Positions 1 through 13,991 of a stretch of 64,000 nt of DNA are shown here, in pieces; the stretch's first letter is position 1, and each line of letters begins with the position of its first letter. The stretch lies in contig JAJEKV010000006.1 in NCBI GenBank assembly GCA_021234155.1, positions 13,174,143 to 13,238,142 on the forward strand, written 5' to 3'. Origin of the DNA: Isoetes taiwanensis. Its lineage: Eukaryota; Streptophyta; Lycopodiopsida; Isoetales; Isoetaceae. The position numbers were made by a program, and so were the translations under genes. The notes below the pieces were generated by a model, which was given only the letters and a program-made list of their open reading frames with translations, was not told where the DNA came from and did no database searches.

Positions 1-633
1 TGGGTGCTTCAAGTTTTTGTGTCAGCACCACATATGTCTGGTCGAATGTCATTCATAGCCATGGTATAGATGCTACTGGTTGACTTGCTTGACTGAGACA
101 ATTGTCTAGGCTTAAGAACAAGGACATGGGCTATATTTAAGTGGCAGCACTCTATGTATGCTATTTACGATGCCGTCAAACACACAGGAATTTTTACTTG
201 CCTTTTTTGCTTGCAAGAATGTTTCTGAGCTAAATAGGCGCATCGACCGGATATACGCGGAAAAGGTCAAGGGCTTTTATCCGTTTTTTCGGCCGGATAT
301 GCAATATATGCTCTGTTTTTATTGCAGATGTTTTTCTTTGATTGATTCTAATGGATCATCATGTAATGAAGCAGGTTTTATTAAATATGCCATGGTATTT
401 CAATGCTGTGTTCGCAGTATGAAACAACACATTCCCCTTAGTGTATTTGCCATATTTGTTTTGGCCTTCTGTTGTTTGGGTGCTTTGGCACCATTTAATT
501 ATAACCCCAACCGACACAATGCTTGCAGGTAAGCTGGGGGAATATGAACATGGTAGATGCGGAGAGAAGGCTACTCACTTGAGCCCTGCTCGATCCGTCC
601 AATGGATTCTTTGTGTTGCTGTCTGATACGTAT

Positions 634-900
634 GTGACAGATCCCATGCTTGACATGGAAGCATATTTCTATTGTCCCCCATCTAATTTCGATCTCAATT
701 TGCAGGTGTGTTCCGCTATTTAATTTTGATTACAGCTACAAGTACCTTATGAATTCATGTCCGATAATGTGATGTGACAGTTCCCATGCTTGACATGGAA
801 GCATATTCCTATTGTCCCCCATCTAATTTCAATCTCAATTTGCTGGTGTGTTCCGCTATTTAATTTTGATTACAGCTATAAGTACCTTATGAATTCATCT
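634..900. repeat. Tandem duplication, two copies, period 140 bp
   Basis: Copy 1 begins with TGTGACAG at 633 and copy 2 with the same word at 773. The copies share about 125 bases with only scattered substitutions (for example TATTTC/TATTCC, TTGCAGG/TTGCTGG) and both end with GTACCTTATGAATTCAT. The high identity suggests a fairly recent local duplication. No coding content is visible. Confidence 0.9.
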
Positions 901-3900
901 TTCAGTTTTGCTGACATGTGAGTGTTGCATATGTTAGCTCTTTAACCTTCTATTTTCTGTCACAACTCCCGCTTTACTCGCATTGCAATTACTACTTAGT
1001 CTTAATGCTTACTATTCCTTCTAGCTATTGTCCAAACCAGCTTATGTTTTCAGCTCTTTGTTTTTACTCAAGTGTTGGTCCTGTCGTCTTGAACATTTCT
1101 CAGCCTTTTGCCTTTTTAAAGCCAAGCATGATAACTCTGTTTGCTATTTGCCATATGTGACATGTGACTGCTGCAATCTTACTTTTCGTGGATCTTTTCC
1201 CTGAATCAAGCTTTTAGTACAGTGGATTTGATTGCACACATCCCTAATTCAAGCTTTTTCATCCAAGATTGCTCAAAAACCAAGGCATTGATACTATTTT
1301 TTCAAGGGTTTTTTTCCAAATGAGGCTTTTACAACTCGTCAATGCATAACTTTTAGTTTGTTGTATGTATTCCACAATTTTGTGGGTCAAAAATACTACA
1401 GGGATGGCTCAAACTTTCTATATTTTTTTATGGCCTTAAGATTTTAAACCCGATAGCTTGCATTCAAAGGGCGTTTATGCATTTGAGTAGTTCTCATCAA
1501 AACTAGTCACGGGACAAAGAACACATCAACATGTCCATGCCCTTGCAAATTTTTACCATTTAAGCGTGGAACCACTTTTCAAAAACGGAGCTAGGTTTGT
1601 CTAGTTGAATTACTTTTATTAATGCTTTACAAATGCAATTCAGTAAACCCTAAATCCAAGGATGGGCATGTTTGAGCCGCATGCGTAAGAGTCATTGTTT
1701 GTCCTCGCCAGAAAAGGACCCGCAAGAAAGAACCCATGTTTTCTTGCTCGCACCTAAAAGGAGGTCGCATCTCGACCGAGTTGTCAACATTTCTTGCTTT
1801 GGCCCCGCTCGTAGCCGAGATGGTAATATGGATGGACTTATTCCCATTAGGTGATTGCATTTGGTTTATAATGATCTCTTACAATTTGGGGCTTTATTTT
1901 GTATGGAGTCCTGCTTTTGCCTTTATATAGTGCGATTGGTGGTCGCTGCTTAGGCAAACGTAAAATGCATGCCATTAGGGGCTCAAAGTGTAAATAAAAA
2001 AAGGGGCTTTTAGCAGGGCCACTAAGATGTATTGGAAGTTTCATGGGATACCACTGTTGCTTGCATCTCCTCTATCTCCAGCCAAGGCACAAAATCTAAC
2101 ATCCTTGAAGTACTTTGAGATTATCACGCTTATTGTGCTAGTTTTATATAAAACCAATTGTTTGGAACAGGTGGACTTCACATGCCATTCTTGCTCTAGC
2201 TCCACTTAACCTAGGAAAGATAAAGAGAATTAAGTTGCTGGGGATATTATTTTGCTGCTAATGACATGTTTAGCTGGAAAAAGTGAGCAGGGCCTCCGTT
2301 GGATGAGCAGCTATTTTAAAACACATTATCACCACCATCACCATTTCCTTGGGAGAAAAGGAAATACTACGAGGCCTCAACTGCATGGCCATGATTTTAA
2401 TTCTTTGGTTTTTTTGCAATGGAAGGAAAATCATCCCTATGTTAGTGGCGCAGCAGCGTTTGAAGTTTTACACACACCAAGAGATAATGGAATGAAAGCA
2501 CATGTTTTGGGCGTTTTAACATGTTAATGCGTAGTCTTTCACAAAACCAAGGTATTCTCGTTGTTTGTTTGCTTCGTTTTTTTGGTCTTCTAGATTCTGT
2601 GGATGCAATGCCAGATGGTGTTTCAGTGGTTCTTACTTGCAAAACCACCCTTGCAGAACCAGCTAGCTCAAAACAAATAACCATCTAGCTCAAAACACAT
2701 GTAATTTCTGTTTTTTCTAGCTTAAAAGGATGGAAAATTGATAGCAAAGATTGTTGTATGAAATTAGCATAGGCCAAAGTATATAAATATTATGACAAAG
2801 ATGTCTTATCAACATTTCTTTTGGATTGTGGTTTCTTTGTGCATTCTTGCTATGTTACGATGTAATGAGTTAGGATACATACATGACACTTAGCACGTGA
2901 TGACATCTAGAACATGCTCAACGTCGGAATGATTAAAATTATGATGCTGGCATAGTTGACATGTTTGCAGGCACTACGGGAGAATAAGACTCAAATTAAC
3001 TTAATAAGTAGAAGAATTGTAACTCCTTGGTTGAAAGGAGAAACCCTTTCATGATATATTTGCAAGAATTGACCAAAAATGATAGGTTTCTTATTTTGTG
3101 CTCTTTATAACGCAAAAAGAGTGATATTCTCATATCATGCTTGAGTTTTAACATGTGAAAACTAACATAATCTTTGAAAACTAACATAAGCTTTAAATTG
3201 TTTGCATTATGCCTTTGTAAAAATGTTTTGACCTTTCATTAAATTTAATAAACTTAAGTTCTCATTAGTAATACTAATGTCGAAACAAAGTTACAATCAT
3301 ATTGATCAACCAAAGCAAGATCCTCATCACCAACACACACATTTGCAAGCTAGAGGCCATCTACCAAATGCTAAAAGGTTACTTTAGAATTTCAACCGTT
3401 GATTTTTACATCGGCCACAACACATAAGCTTACACAAAATGTAATGCTATTGGGTTTTGCTAAACTGAGAAAGATCAATAACCCCTTTCAACTTTTTGAG
3501 CAAATGCCAAGAAGGCAATATAGTTTACATGCAAGTCTAATGTAATTTACTTGCATTGCATTGCGTTCAGGCTAGGCACGACATGGCTAGCTTGGAAAGA
3601 CAAATGAGTTGTCCCCAGAAAAATGTCATTCTTTGGAATGCCAAAATTGCATCATGTGCACAACATGGTAAATTGGAATAAACACAATATAAGCAAGACG
3701 AGGCCACCTTTCCAAGCGGCATGTTATATTCATGCATTACACATGCATCCATACTATTGTTTTAAATTGTGGATCTAAATCATACGTCCTTATTCAGAAT
3801 GTCGTTATCGATATGTATGCCCAATGTGGAAATAGTTTAATCTAAATTTAGCTTGATTTTTTTTTTTTATTTCTCTGTACCCAATAGGATACAGTCTTTG

Positions 3901-4062
3901 ATTTCTAACATTCTTGGTAAATGCAAAACTATCAGTTCGCTTGTGGATTTTAACTTCTTGCTTGATTTTCATTGTTGTAGTGTAATCTTATCTTAGGAGA
4001 TCTATACATTTTCGTTTCGTTTCATTCCATTTTATTTTATCCCATTGATAGTACAAAAACTT

Positions 4063-4091
4063 GTATATATATATATATATATATATATATT
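4063..4091. repeat. AT dinucleotide microsatellite
   Basis: An uninterrupted run of TA/AT dinucleotides of about 14 units. Confidence 0.95.
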
Positions 4092-5233
4092 GATTATCAT
4101 ATATGCTGCTTGTGCTTACATTTAACACTTTCGCAGTGAGATCAGCCCGGGGAAGACGAGAAAGACACGTCCTTCTTCCACATCAATTCAGAAGCACCAC
4201 CAGTAGCTGATGCCACGTGGACGACCTCTTGTTGATCTGCAGGGTTGGCAGGAGGGGATCTCCATAGCTTATACGATGGTGCATCGCATAGATTAGGGGG
4301 ATGTCACAGAGATGGAATGAACAATACATAAAACAAAAGCATACATCCCAAACTCAAAAACACCAGCTCCAAGACCATAGATGTTGTAGGCTTATCAACT
4401 ATTGTAGCCCAGTCCTACAAGATGGTGCCTGGATTAAACCTGATCTATATGAAATGGATGCATATGTTTGAGTAGGTATATGGAAGGCATTTGCCATGGC
4501 ATTTGGTGTGCATTTTGTAGGGGCGAAAATGGTTGTAAACAAAAGAATATTGAATTGAATTGAATTGAATGGTTTTTATCATCCATTGAGACCAATGGAC
4601 ATATTGAATTGATGACCTATGGAATATTGCATCACCATACAAGAGGTTTTAGAAGGAATTACTAGTGCCTTTTTGCTGGATCCATGGAGTGTCATTCAAC
4701 CACATTGCTTTTAATATTTCGTCCACGATCGATTATTCTATGCGTTAGCTTCCTCTATGTTTCTTTTTCGAGCACTTTGTGACGCTACATTGCAAGCGAA
4801 CGTTCCTCTAACTGACTATCTAACACATTGTATGCACTTAGTGAGATACATATGGGACAAATAGGGAAAGATATTAGAGGTTTTGGAACATATATATATG
4901 TGTTGTAATCACAAATCATAATTGGAGGAATGAGGTGAATGGTACTATATAGTAGCCATCACATTTGAGAAAACTGTTCAACCACAGAGCGATGTAATGT
5001 GTGCATGCATATCATGGACCAATTGGCTTTCAGTGGATGGATCAAACTCCATTTTCTTTAAAAACAAAACTTCTAGATTCCAATGCTAGAAAAATATAGT
5101 GAAAGCTAGTAGCAACCATGCAGCAGCAGCACCCATGAGTCATTTTCTTCCATTGATTGAGTATCAACACATGTGAAGTTTATGAATGTACTAGCCTAAA
5201 AGCGTCCCCTATTCTTAGCACAGCGTCTAATAT

Positions 5234-6189
5234 ATGATCAAGAAACGTGGCAATTTGTTGACACGTAGGATGCACACGTCAGCACCAGATTTGCACGGAG
5301 GACCCTCTTGTAATACAAGCGACAGATCCCATGCTAGTAAATTGGCAGGTCCTGTTGCAGAAGGGAGGAGGCGATTAGAATTTCGCCCTCTTGCTGCATC
5401 GTCTGAGCTGCATGGCCCATACTCAGGTATTATCCACTCCAATCTCTTCATTTTGCTGTTGGATCTGAATCTAGTTACCCCGATTAATGCGTAAGTTTGA
5501 TTTGCTACCATGCGATTATCCCTTAGCTGCATGGATTTCTGTTTTCCCTTGTTTCCCTTGCCCTTGAACTTGCATTGACTACCCATTGGGTTAAAACTTT
5601 TGGCTATTTGAATGGATTCTATAGTCCATCGCTTGGATGCAATGCGATGGTTGTATGCCAAAATGCATTCGCTTCCACATCTACGCCTAATTGACGGAAA
5701 GGTGGCTTGATGTCAATCGTAACTTGTATGTTGCTCCATTACTTGCAGTGGGGTATTTTATCCATTACAAGCTTGCTATGCTGGCTGTTTTGAGCCCTAA
5801 ACTTAAGCCTCTGAACATGCAATCTTTCAAAAATTTTGTCTTAATTTTCTTTGTTCTAGATCGATGCCTTCTTAGGAGGACAACTTTGCAGATACGCTGC
5901 TCATGTTTGCCTTTTCCATAATCCCATGTCCAGCACATATTTTCAACCCATAATGTTTGGGTTACTTATGTTTTAAATGTTTGCAATGCAGATCAATCAC
6001 AAAATCAGGTTCCTTGAGAAACCTTTTAGAGAGGAAAGATAAGATGCTATATTATAGACACTACTACAATACTACGAGCTGGCGGGGTGGTGGGGCTCCA
6101 TTGTATGAACAATCCAGAACCACATGCTGCACAACTGTATTTTTAAACCTGGATAAGAAGCTGATTTAAGAATCTCGAAGCTTTGACAA
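5234..6189 (+). other. Probable 5' leader of AP-4 epsilon with a 5'UTR intron and possible uORF
   Basis: Upstream of the AP-4 epsilon start a plausible donor (CAG|GTATTA, exon end 5426) and acceptor (TTTGCAATGCAG|A, exon start 5992) bracket a 565-bp intron. The region before the donor is less AT-rich than its surroundings. An ATG at 5234 would read across this junction and stop nine codons into the second leader exon, giving an upstream ORF of about 73 codons. The transcription start is unknown, so whether that ATG lies in the mRNA is inference. Confidence 0.45.
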
Positions 6190-9100
6190 ATGGAGCAGTT
6201 GAAGACTATTGGTAGGGAGCTTGCAATGGGCTCTCAAGGTTCCTCCAAGGAGTTTCTTGATCTTGTAAGGTCAATAGGGGAGGCAAAGTCAAAGGCCGAG
6301 GAAGAACGAATTGTTACTGCAGAAATTGAGAACTTGAAAAAAAGAATAGGAGAACCAGATGTGCCCCGCAAGAAGATGAAGGAGTATATTATCCGTCTTG
6401 TCTATGTTGAGATGCTTGGGCATGATGCCTCTTTTGGTTATATACATGCCGTGAAGATGACTCATGACGATAATCTACTTCTGAAACGAACCGGATATTT
6501 AGCAGTCACATTATTTCTTAACGAGGATCACGACCTTATTATCCTTATCGTTAATACAATACAGAAGGACTTGCGGTCTGATAACTACTTGGTGTGCTGT
6601 GCTGCCTTAACAGCTGTTTGCAAGCTGATAAATGAGGAGACCATTCCTGCTGTGCTACCACAAATAGTAGAATTACTTGCGCATCCAAAAGAGCTTGTGA
6701 GGAAAAAAGCAGTGATGGCATTTCATAGGTTCTACCAACGCTCACCAACTTCTGTTTCTCACCTTCTCCCCTTCTTCCAAGAGGTAGGTGTCACTGGCTG
6801 TAAATTGATTTTGACAGCAATAGATGGATTCTTGTTATAATATTGGGATTTTAGAATGTGTGTTTTGTCCTTGGTAAATTCTAAGAAAACAGGAGCTGTT
6901 TTACAGAAACTCTGTGACCGGGATCCAAGTGTGATGGGTGCAGTAGTATGTGCGTTTTTTGATATGATAACAGCAGATGCTAAACCCTTCAAACATTTGG
7001 TGGCAAGCCTCGTGAGCATTTTGAAACAAGCAGTAGAACATAGATTTCCAAAAGCTTATGATTACCATCGTACTCCAGCGCCATTCATTCAGGTGATTGC
7101 TTGGCAGGTCTCATCAAGCCTATTGTTTATCTCTTTCTTGATCGCCTCAAAATTGAGTCTCTTCTTATATTTTATATAGAAAACGAACAATTGCTGCTTA
7201 GACACTATGGTGGCTTTTCCATATGATTTTGTATATAAATGCTACATCACTGTCAATTTAATTTGATTTATTGTTTTAAGGATTTCTGAACCTGGATAAA
7301 GTTGATAGTCAAACAGAGCATGTTGAACAATTCTAGCTTGGTTATTGAAATGTAATTGTTAACTTGGTTGGCTTTAATATCCGTGTCTATTGTCAGATCA
7401 AGCTGCTCAAAATATTGGCTTTACTTGGTTGTGGAGATAAGATTGCAAGTGAGAACATGTACAGTGTCCTGGTAGACATACTTAAACGTAGTGACCCTAC
7501 TATAAACATCGGAAATGCGATCCTTTATGAATGTGTCTGCACTCTCACAGCAATTCATCCAAATCCAAAGCTTCTCCAACAAGCAGCCGAGATCACTTCA
7601 AAGTTTTTGAAGGTAAAGATTTTTTTATTTTATTTTGTATATACAACTTCTTTTAAAGTTTCATTATACACAATATGATTCGTATAAAATTTTCTTTTGC
7701 TGTCTGCAGAGTGAAATTCATAATTCACGATATATGGGAATTGATGCACTTGGTAGGCTCATTAAGGTCTTGCCAGAATGTGCCGAAGATCATCAACTTG
7801 CTGTTATAGACTGTTTGGAGGTAGTTTTTATTCACAGTTAGTTTTGTCACTTTTTCTTTCCCGCACAGAAGTCATCCTATATTTATTCATGTAATCCTTA
7901 TGAGTAATCATGTTATCTCTGCACTGGCTATATTTTTATTGTGTTTATAATGATTCAGCCTCAGTTCTGTAGTTATACGTTCTTAACAGATTGCCAACTT
8001 CAGTATACTTTGAACATTCATTAGAAATTTCTATCGCCAGGTTTGTGGTGGTACCTTAGGTACAGTTATTGGCCTATACATAAGAAACGGGAATTTACGC
8101 AGGGAAAGGTGGTTGAGCTATAGGGAACTGTTATGTTTATGTCTACCTTCTTCAATTCACTTGTGCTTGACCACCGTTCGGAGCTCCATGCTGTTCTAGA
8201 GCAAAATCCTAGGGATTGCTTGGCAAATTTGGGGCTCAATTGGGCATTGCAAATGGTCTTGCTTGCCGTTTTAACATGCCTTGATGTTACCCTTGTTGCA
8301 TTTATTAATATGAATGCATGTTCATGTCTGCAGGATCCAGATGACACTCTAAAGCGGAAAACGTTGGATCTTCTATATAAAATGACAAAAGCAAGCAATG
8401 TTGAAGTTATTATTGAGCGCATGATTGATTACATCAGAACAATCAATGACAATCATTACAAGGCTGATATTTCTTTTCGTGTTATAGAACTTGCAGAGAG
8501 ATATGCTCCTAGCAATAAATGGTTTATTCAGGTGGCTATCAATTTTCCTTAGCTCTGTCATACCACTATAAAATTTGAGCCTGACATATTTTGAAGTTAA
8601 AAACAGCACCTTTTTTCCCAGACAATAATATTTATGCTTGCTTTTTGTTGCACTGTGACAGACAATGAACCAGATATTTGAACTTGCTGGAGATCTGGTG
8701 CCTAGCAAGATAGCACATGATTTAATGCGCTTGATAGCAGAAGGTGCTGGGGAAGAGGATGAGGATGCTGACAGTCAATTAAGATCTTCGGCTGTGAGTA
8801 CTCTTATCATTTTCCTGTGCAAATTACTTCACAAGCTCATGGATGTCTTTTTCGAAAGCATGGCTCTTCTTTTTATAAAGAACTACTTAAACAGTTCCTG
8901 TACCTTATGAAATAGAAGGTTCTATTATCCCCTGCTTGTGAGAATATAGTTTTTTTTTCTATCCAGCTGGAAATACATTATTTCTATAGGGCCTTCTTGT
9001 TCAACTTCTGTAGATTATGCTATGACCTGGGAAGTGGCTATACGCATAGTACTTTAACCTAGTAGTATACAAACTTCATGGGTATGTATTGTTGGTATAT

Positions 9101-12100
9101 TATAAACTAATGTGACAACAATGTTGGAACATTGTATTAACACTACAAAAAGATGATGGGTTTTAGGTACAGACCTATATGGGCAGGTGTCTGTCTGATT
9201 GCAGGAGGTTCCTTCTGGAGATGCCTCTTTTTGGCAACCTCGTGAGTTCCTTACTAGATCCATGTGTTTCTGATCATCAGGGCCAAGTTTGGCTTGTCCA
9301 GGACAGAAGGACAAATGACGATTGAAAAGGCTTGGGTGGTGCGGGAGTATTGAAAGCAAGATAATGGCTACAATATGAGGACCCATCTGGCAATGAAGCA
9401 GTAGCTGAGTAAATTGGCTTGCCGTTAATATGCAACCTGTTCATTTCAACATGCATTTCCTACTCAGTTGTGTTGGCCTAGCTGACTAGCATAGGAACAA
9501 AGTATTATTTTTCTTATTACATAATGTTGTTGTTATCCCTAGAACGATAAGACATTACTAATAAGGGAGGATTACAAACACATTATGATTGGTCCTATCT
9601 ATGCCAATGGATTCAATATCACATGAAACCTGTCAAATAACATTGGCATAGGAGCATTTAAGATTCTCCCACACACTCTCTTGGGAATCTAACTTAAGAG
9701 TTGCGTTGTTTTGTTTTATTTTTTCTCTTGATATAACCATTCTGGTCACATTGGCCTGCTTTTTGAGAATTTTCTAGTAACGTTGTTAAGGCTTGTTATA
9801 AAATCTCACCGAAGCTGACCTCTAAACTGGATTTATTAAGATATATACCCCTCCCCCCCAAAAGAAGAAAAAAGAAAAGAAAAGAAAATTCCCATTCATG
9901 TTTTCGATAGTATGGATTAAAAGGTTGTGATTTACTGTGAACAGGTCGAGTCATATTTGCATCTTCTTGGTGAGCCGAAGCTTCCTTCCATACTGCTGCA
10001 GGTATGGTCTTCCTTTATGCTGTAGCAGTTTGTTCTTTTACATAAAAATAGGCAGATCCAGTGAAACAAAGAATGGTAAAATTTAGCAACGATAGTGCTC
10101 AACCATTACAGTAAAGGATACTTTATGGGGATATTGCCAGAAACTATATATGCATTATTGCTTGTTAAGCTCAAAATGTTGACTTCTTTCTAGGTTATCT
10201 GCTGGGTTTTGGGTGAATATGGAACAGCGGATGGAAGTCATTCTGCTGAGTATATTATTGGAAAGCTTTGTGATGTAGCATCATCACATGCCAGTGATGA
10301 TACTGTGAAGGTATGACAAGACAAGTACTTCTGCAATACGTTTTGTAATTAATATGGAAATCCTGGAACATAGCAGTCTATAAGATATAACACCTCTTTG
10401 CGTAATAGGCACGTCCTTGTCACTTTACTCAATCTAAATCTGACCGTTACAGTCTGTAAATGGTTTATACGAACAAGGCAGTTATATTGAATTTCTAGAC
10501 TGCAGTTATTGCAATTTGGCTCGCTTATAATACTTAAGGCATTTCTGATTGAGTTTACGTAGAAAAATCTAGTCAGGATCATGTCTATATTATTCTCTAT
10601 CTCGGCTACTTCAGCAGGTCGCATCATGAAATTTTTGCTCACAATTATACCTATTTCTACCAGGGCTATGCAATTACTGCAATAATAAAACTATGTGCAT
10701 TTCAAAAAGCTGCTGGTAGAAGAGTCGAACTTATTCCAGAGGTATATATGTCATTTGACATCTGACTTTTGCTTATAATTTATGCCCATTTTGGCAACTT
10801 AAACCTGCTAGCTACTTGAGTGTTGTGTTTTGAGGACATATTCGAATTATAACATGTTCTGCAGTGCCAATCTTTCATTGAGGAGTTATCTACTTCACAC
10901 TCCACAGACCTCCAACAAAGAGCTTATGAATTCCAGGCATTATTAAGCCTTGATGCTGATCTGGTTACCAATGTTATGCCAATTGATGCCAGTTGTGAAG
11001 ATATTGAGGTCAGATTGGATAGCTTGTTAAAATTGATATTATTATATTAGAGACAGACTGGAACTGCATGTCTTTTATATTGCAGGTTGACAAGAATCTT
11101 TCCTTCTTGAATGGGTTTGTGGAGAGTGCCTTGGCGAAAGGTGCGAGAGTGTACATGTCCGATTATGAGCGGGAAAGTATTGGTACAACATTAGTTACTG
11201 GCCAGGAGAAAAATATGTCATCCCAAATGTTGAGATTTGAAGCATATGAAAAGCCACAAGCACCTGACAGATTGGGTAATATTATACAAAAGACAGATTA
11301 TGTACAACAAACCATCCCAGAATATGTTGGTCAAGCTGTTTCCGCATTGCCAGATTCAGATATCAGGTCAGATAGTGCTAAATTACGGCTGGATGGAGTT
11401 CAAAAGAAATGGGGTAGAGCAACCTATGCCACTCCATCTTCATCCCAGCCTTCCGCAGGTCCTGTGGCTAAGTCAACTGCCAATCCTCCTAACAATGGAA
11501 TCACTAGTGGTGATGTATATGTTGGAGGAAGCTCTGGTAGAGAGAGTGCTGCGGATGCCAGAAAGAAGCCAACTCCAGCAATATCTCCAGAAAAACAGAA
11601 ATTAGCTGCATCATTGTTTGGAGGATTGCCGTCAAAGTCGTCTGGGAGAGTTGTAAAACCTCCACAGCAAACACACCAATCTTCCCGTCCCTCCACGAAT
11701 GGGCTATCTGATGTCAATAGGACTGACAGAAAGGCGAAGAACATCCCAATAGAGGCCCCTGACCTGCTTGACCTCGGTCAAGGAGATGCTGTAACAACAG
11801 TAGCAGATCCTTTCAAGCAACTTGAGAATCTTTTAGATGTTTCAAGCATGCCAGTTGAAACAGTTACGCCTTCTACACCTTCAGTTGATCTACTTTCATT
11901 GTATGATGCTACTCCATCTGCAGCTCTTGTTGACAGTGAATATGTGAAGTTACAAACATCCACAGCAGCGGATTCCTCAGTTCCAATGGGTCTGAATTTT
12001 TCTGGTCTTTCGGAGGATGTAGGAAAGACAAATAGCATTGCTAAAAAGGGGCCTTCCATTGAGGATTCCTTACAAAAGCATGCTATCTCTCGACAAGTTG

Positions 12101-12153
12101 GAGTAACACCAACTATGGTAAATCCAGACCTGTTTAAAGATCTTCTTGGATAG
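6190..12153 (+). CDS. AP4E: AP-4 adaptor complex subunit epsilon
   Basis: Large subunit of the AP-4 coat, which sorts cargo at the trans-Golgi network, including vacuolar storage-protein receptors in plants. Eleven coding exons join in frame to 966 aa: 6190-6783, 6907-7092, 7397-7612, 7710-7820, 8334-8531, 8662-8793, 9945-10001, 10194-10310, 10664-10741, 10865-11008, 11086-12153. All junctions are phase 0 with GT-AG ends. The start MEQLKTIGRELAMGSQG and the stretch MLGHDASFGYIHAVKMTHDD are hallmarks of plant AP-4 epsilon. Residues 1 to about 620 are the helical adaptin trunk. The last exon (355 aa) encodes the Ser/Pro/Thr-rich hinge, the conserved LRLDGVQKKWGR motif, and the terminal NPDLFKDLLG. 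Length is close to the roughly 940 aa of the family. The longest intron (1151 bp) follows residue 479. No defect is visible, so it should be functional. Confidence 0.97.
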
Positions 12154-13991
12154 CATTCCCCAGGATGGTATGCAGTTGCATTATGGGCTTGTGTATGGTG
12201 GAAGTGCAGAATCAGGTGCTTTCTAGTCACAGCAGCCCTACAGAGAGTAGGCATTATTTCTCTGGTCATTTGCTTTTTTCGGCTTGTGAAGCAGTATATC
12301 CAAGCCTGTCTAAAAATTAGCTTACCTGAGGCCAGAATCTGTAGTCTAGACTGTTTGTCATACTTCATTATTTGTCATAAATGAAGGATTTTATTTGTTT
12401 TTCAAGCTCCCCTTTGGGTTGCTTCCAAAATGATTGCATGTGTAGATATAGGAGATGCCAGGTTGGCATGACAAAAATGTCTATTTGAAATTTATGTAGC
12501 CTTTCTCACTTGCATACCAATGTGATAACGTACATGAATTATTGTCCTCAGCAGGTCCTTATTTTTTACAATTTTTCTATTCGTTCTTGCTGCTCTACTT
12601 CCTAGTTTTCATCTGGGATCTGCTGTTTCGTCACAGTTGTTTGACAAATAGCACTCTCACTCTACTTACTGTATATGACAAGAATTTGAGTTTTATTTGT
12701 AAACTTATGGGACAATTTGCACTCTGAAACGAGACAATGACTAAATTGCAAAGAATGCCACCGAACAGTGCATGGAACTATCTTAAGAAATGACATCTCT
12801 GAAACAGTAGTACTATATGTAGAAAGTTCCACTAGCGTAAAGGAATATTGTTAAATATTTACAATTGATATATATAATGTGTAAAACAATATTGTTAAAT
12901 ATTCACAGTTACGATACATATAATAGCCTTGGAAATTATGGACTATGGGACCCTCTTTAATGACTTTGTATTAACCCTCTTCTACACTGTGTACTTGTAT
13001 ACTCGAGACTATTAACTATATAAAATAACTAATTTAAGTCTCGAAGAACAGAATCAGAATGCACTTATAGGATAGAACAATTCGTCTCTAATACAACATT
13101 CTTTATAACTCAATTTCTTTTCTTTCCTTTTTCCTAATATTTTTCACAATGCTGGACCGTGGCTGACGTTAAGAGGTTAAATCTGCACATTTTGTGATGT
13201 CATTGTGCATATATACAAGTCATAAGAGACATTCGATAGAATCCCTTCCACCTTTCTATAAGCATATGATGGGAATATTCTACAATGTTGTGATATGCCG
13301 TTTAGATACCCAAGAAATTCAATTTTAGTTTTGTTGTATAAAGCAACTGTTTTACTTTATAAAATGGAAGGATTTGGAACTTGCATTAAAATCTGTTGTT
13401 TGGAGATCCAACTGCATTAAAGAGTCTGAATAATGAATGGAAAGCAAAAAAAGTGAATTCATTGAACACTGTTTCAGCACATAAGGCATATCACTGTTTG
13501 GAGGCCATGCAAATTACACAGTGAAACCTGCTGTGATTTTTATGAGCTGCATAAGAAAGTGAGCTCTGACATGGCATTCAATACATTTTAGTCCATTTTA
13601 TGCCAATTCCATCTTGTGTGAAATAGTGACGCGAAGCTGCATAAGTTTGTTAATTTTATTGCAGGATATCTCTCCTCATGCTGCTTTGACAAAAAAGAAA
13701 TTCACATGAAGTGTCCTCTTCTTACAAGTAGCGCATCCCCCCTTTAAACATGTTGAATAATATACATCTCATGAACTACCTCCGGACCTTCCCTGGTAAT
13801 CATCAGTATCTACACATATTGGGTTGAGTAACATTTCCCAAGTTTCATTTGCCTAATTTCATGCGGTGAACAACTCCATTCCACTGGATAATTTCAGGCA
13901 TTGCTTCCTGCCTTTACTTTGCTTTACCTGCAAAACAGATCAACTTGTGCTCTTGATCAAACATGTATGCATGTACCACATGTTCACAAAC
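12154..13991. other. Convergent 3' intergenic region
   Basis: This lies between the stop of AP-4 epsilon (+) and the stop of the SAM-domain gene (-), so it holds both 3'UTRs. It is AT-rich. I see no third gene, no recognised repeat and no clear AATAAA at the expected position for either gene. Confidence 0.6.

Larger units (their letters stand above)
1..5226. other. AT-rich intergenic DNA, no gene recognised
   Basis: I find no reading frame here that resembles a known protein. Open frames are short and rich in Phe, Cys and Leu, as expected from AT-rich noncoding DNA. The stretch holds a 140-bp tandem duplication (634-900) and an AT microsatellite (4063-4091). A possible terminal exon starts after a pyrimidine-rich AG near 4137 and would end at a TAG about 70 bases later with a basic tail, but no upstream exon supports it. 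Confidence 0.6.

Noticed and set aside
158-532. 124-codon plus-strand open frame
   Set aside because: Composition is that of AT-rich noncoding DNA, there is no family match, and it contains intron-like pyrimidine-AG signals.
4213-4220. CCACGTGG, a perfect G-box
   Set aside because: It lies about 1 kb upstream of the proposed AP-4 epsilon leader with no linked TATA box or transcript evidence; a single 8-mer is expected by chance.
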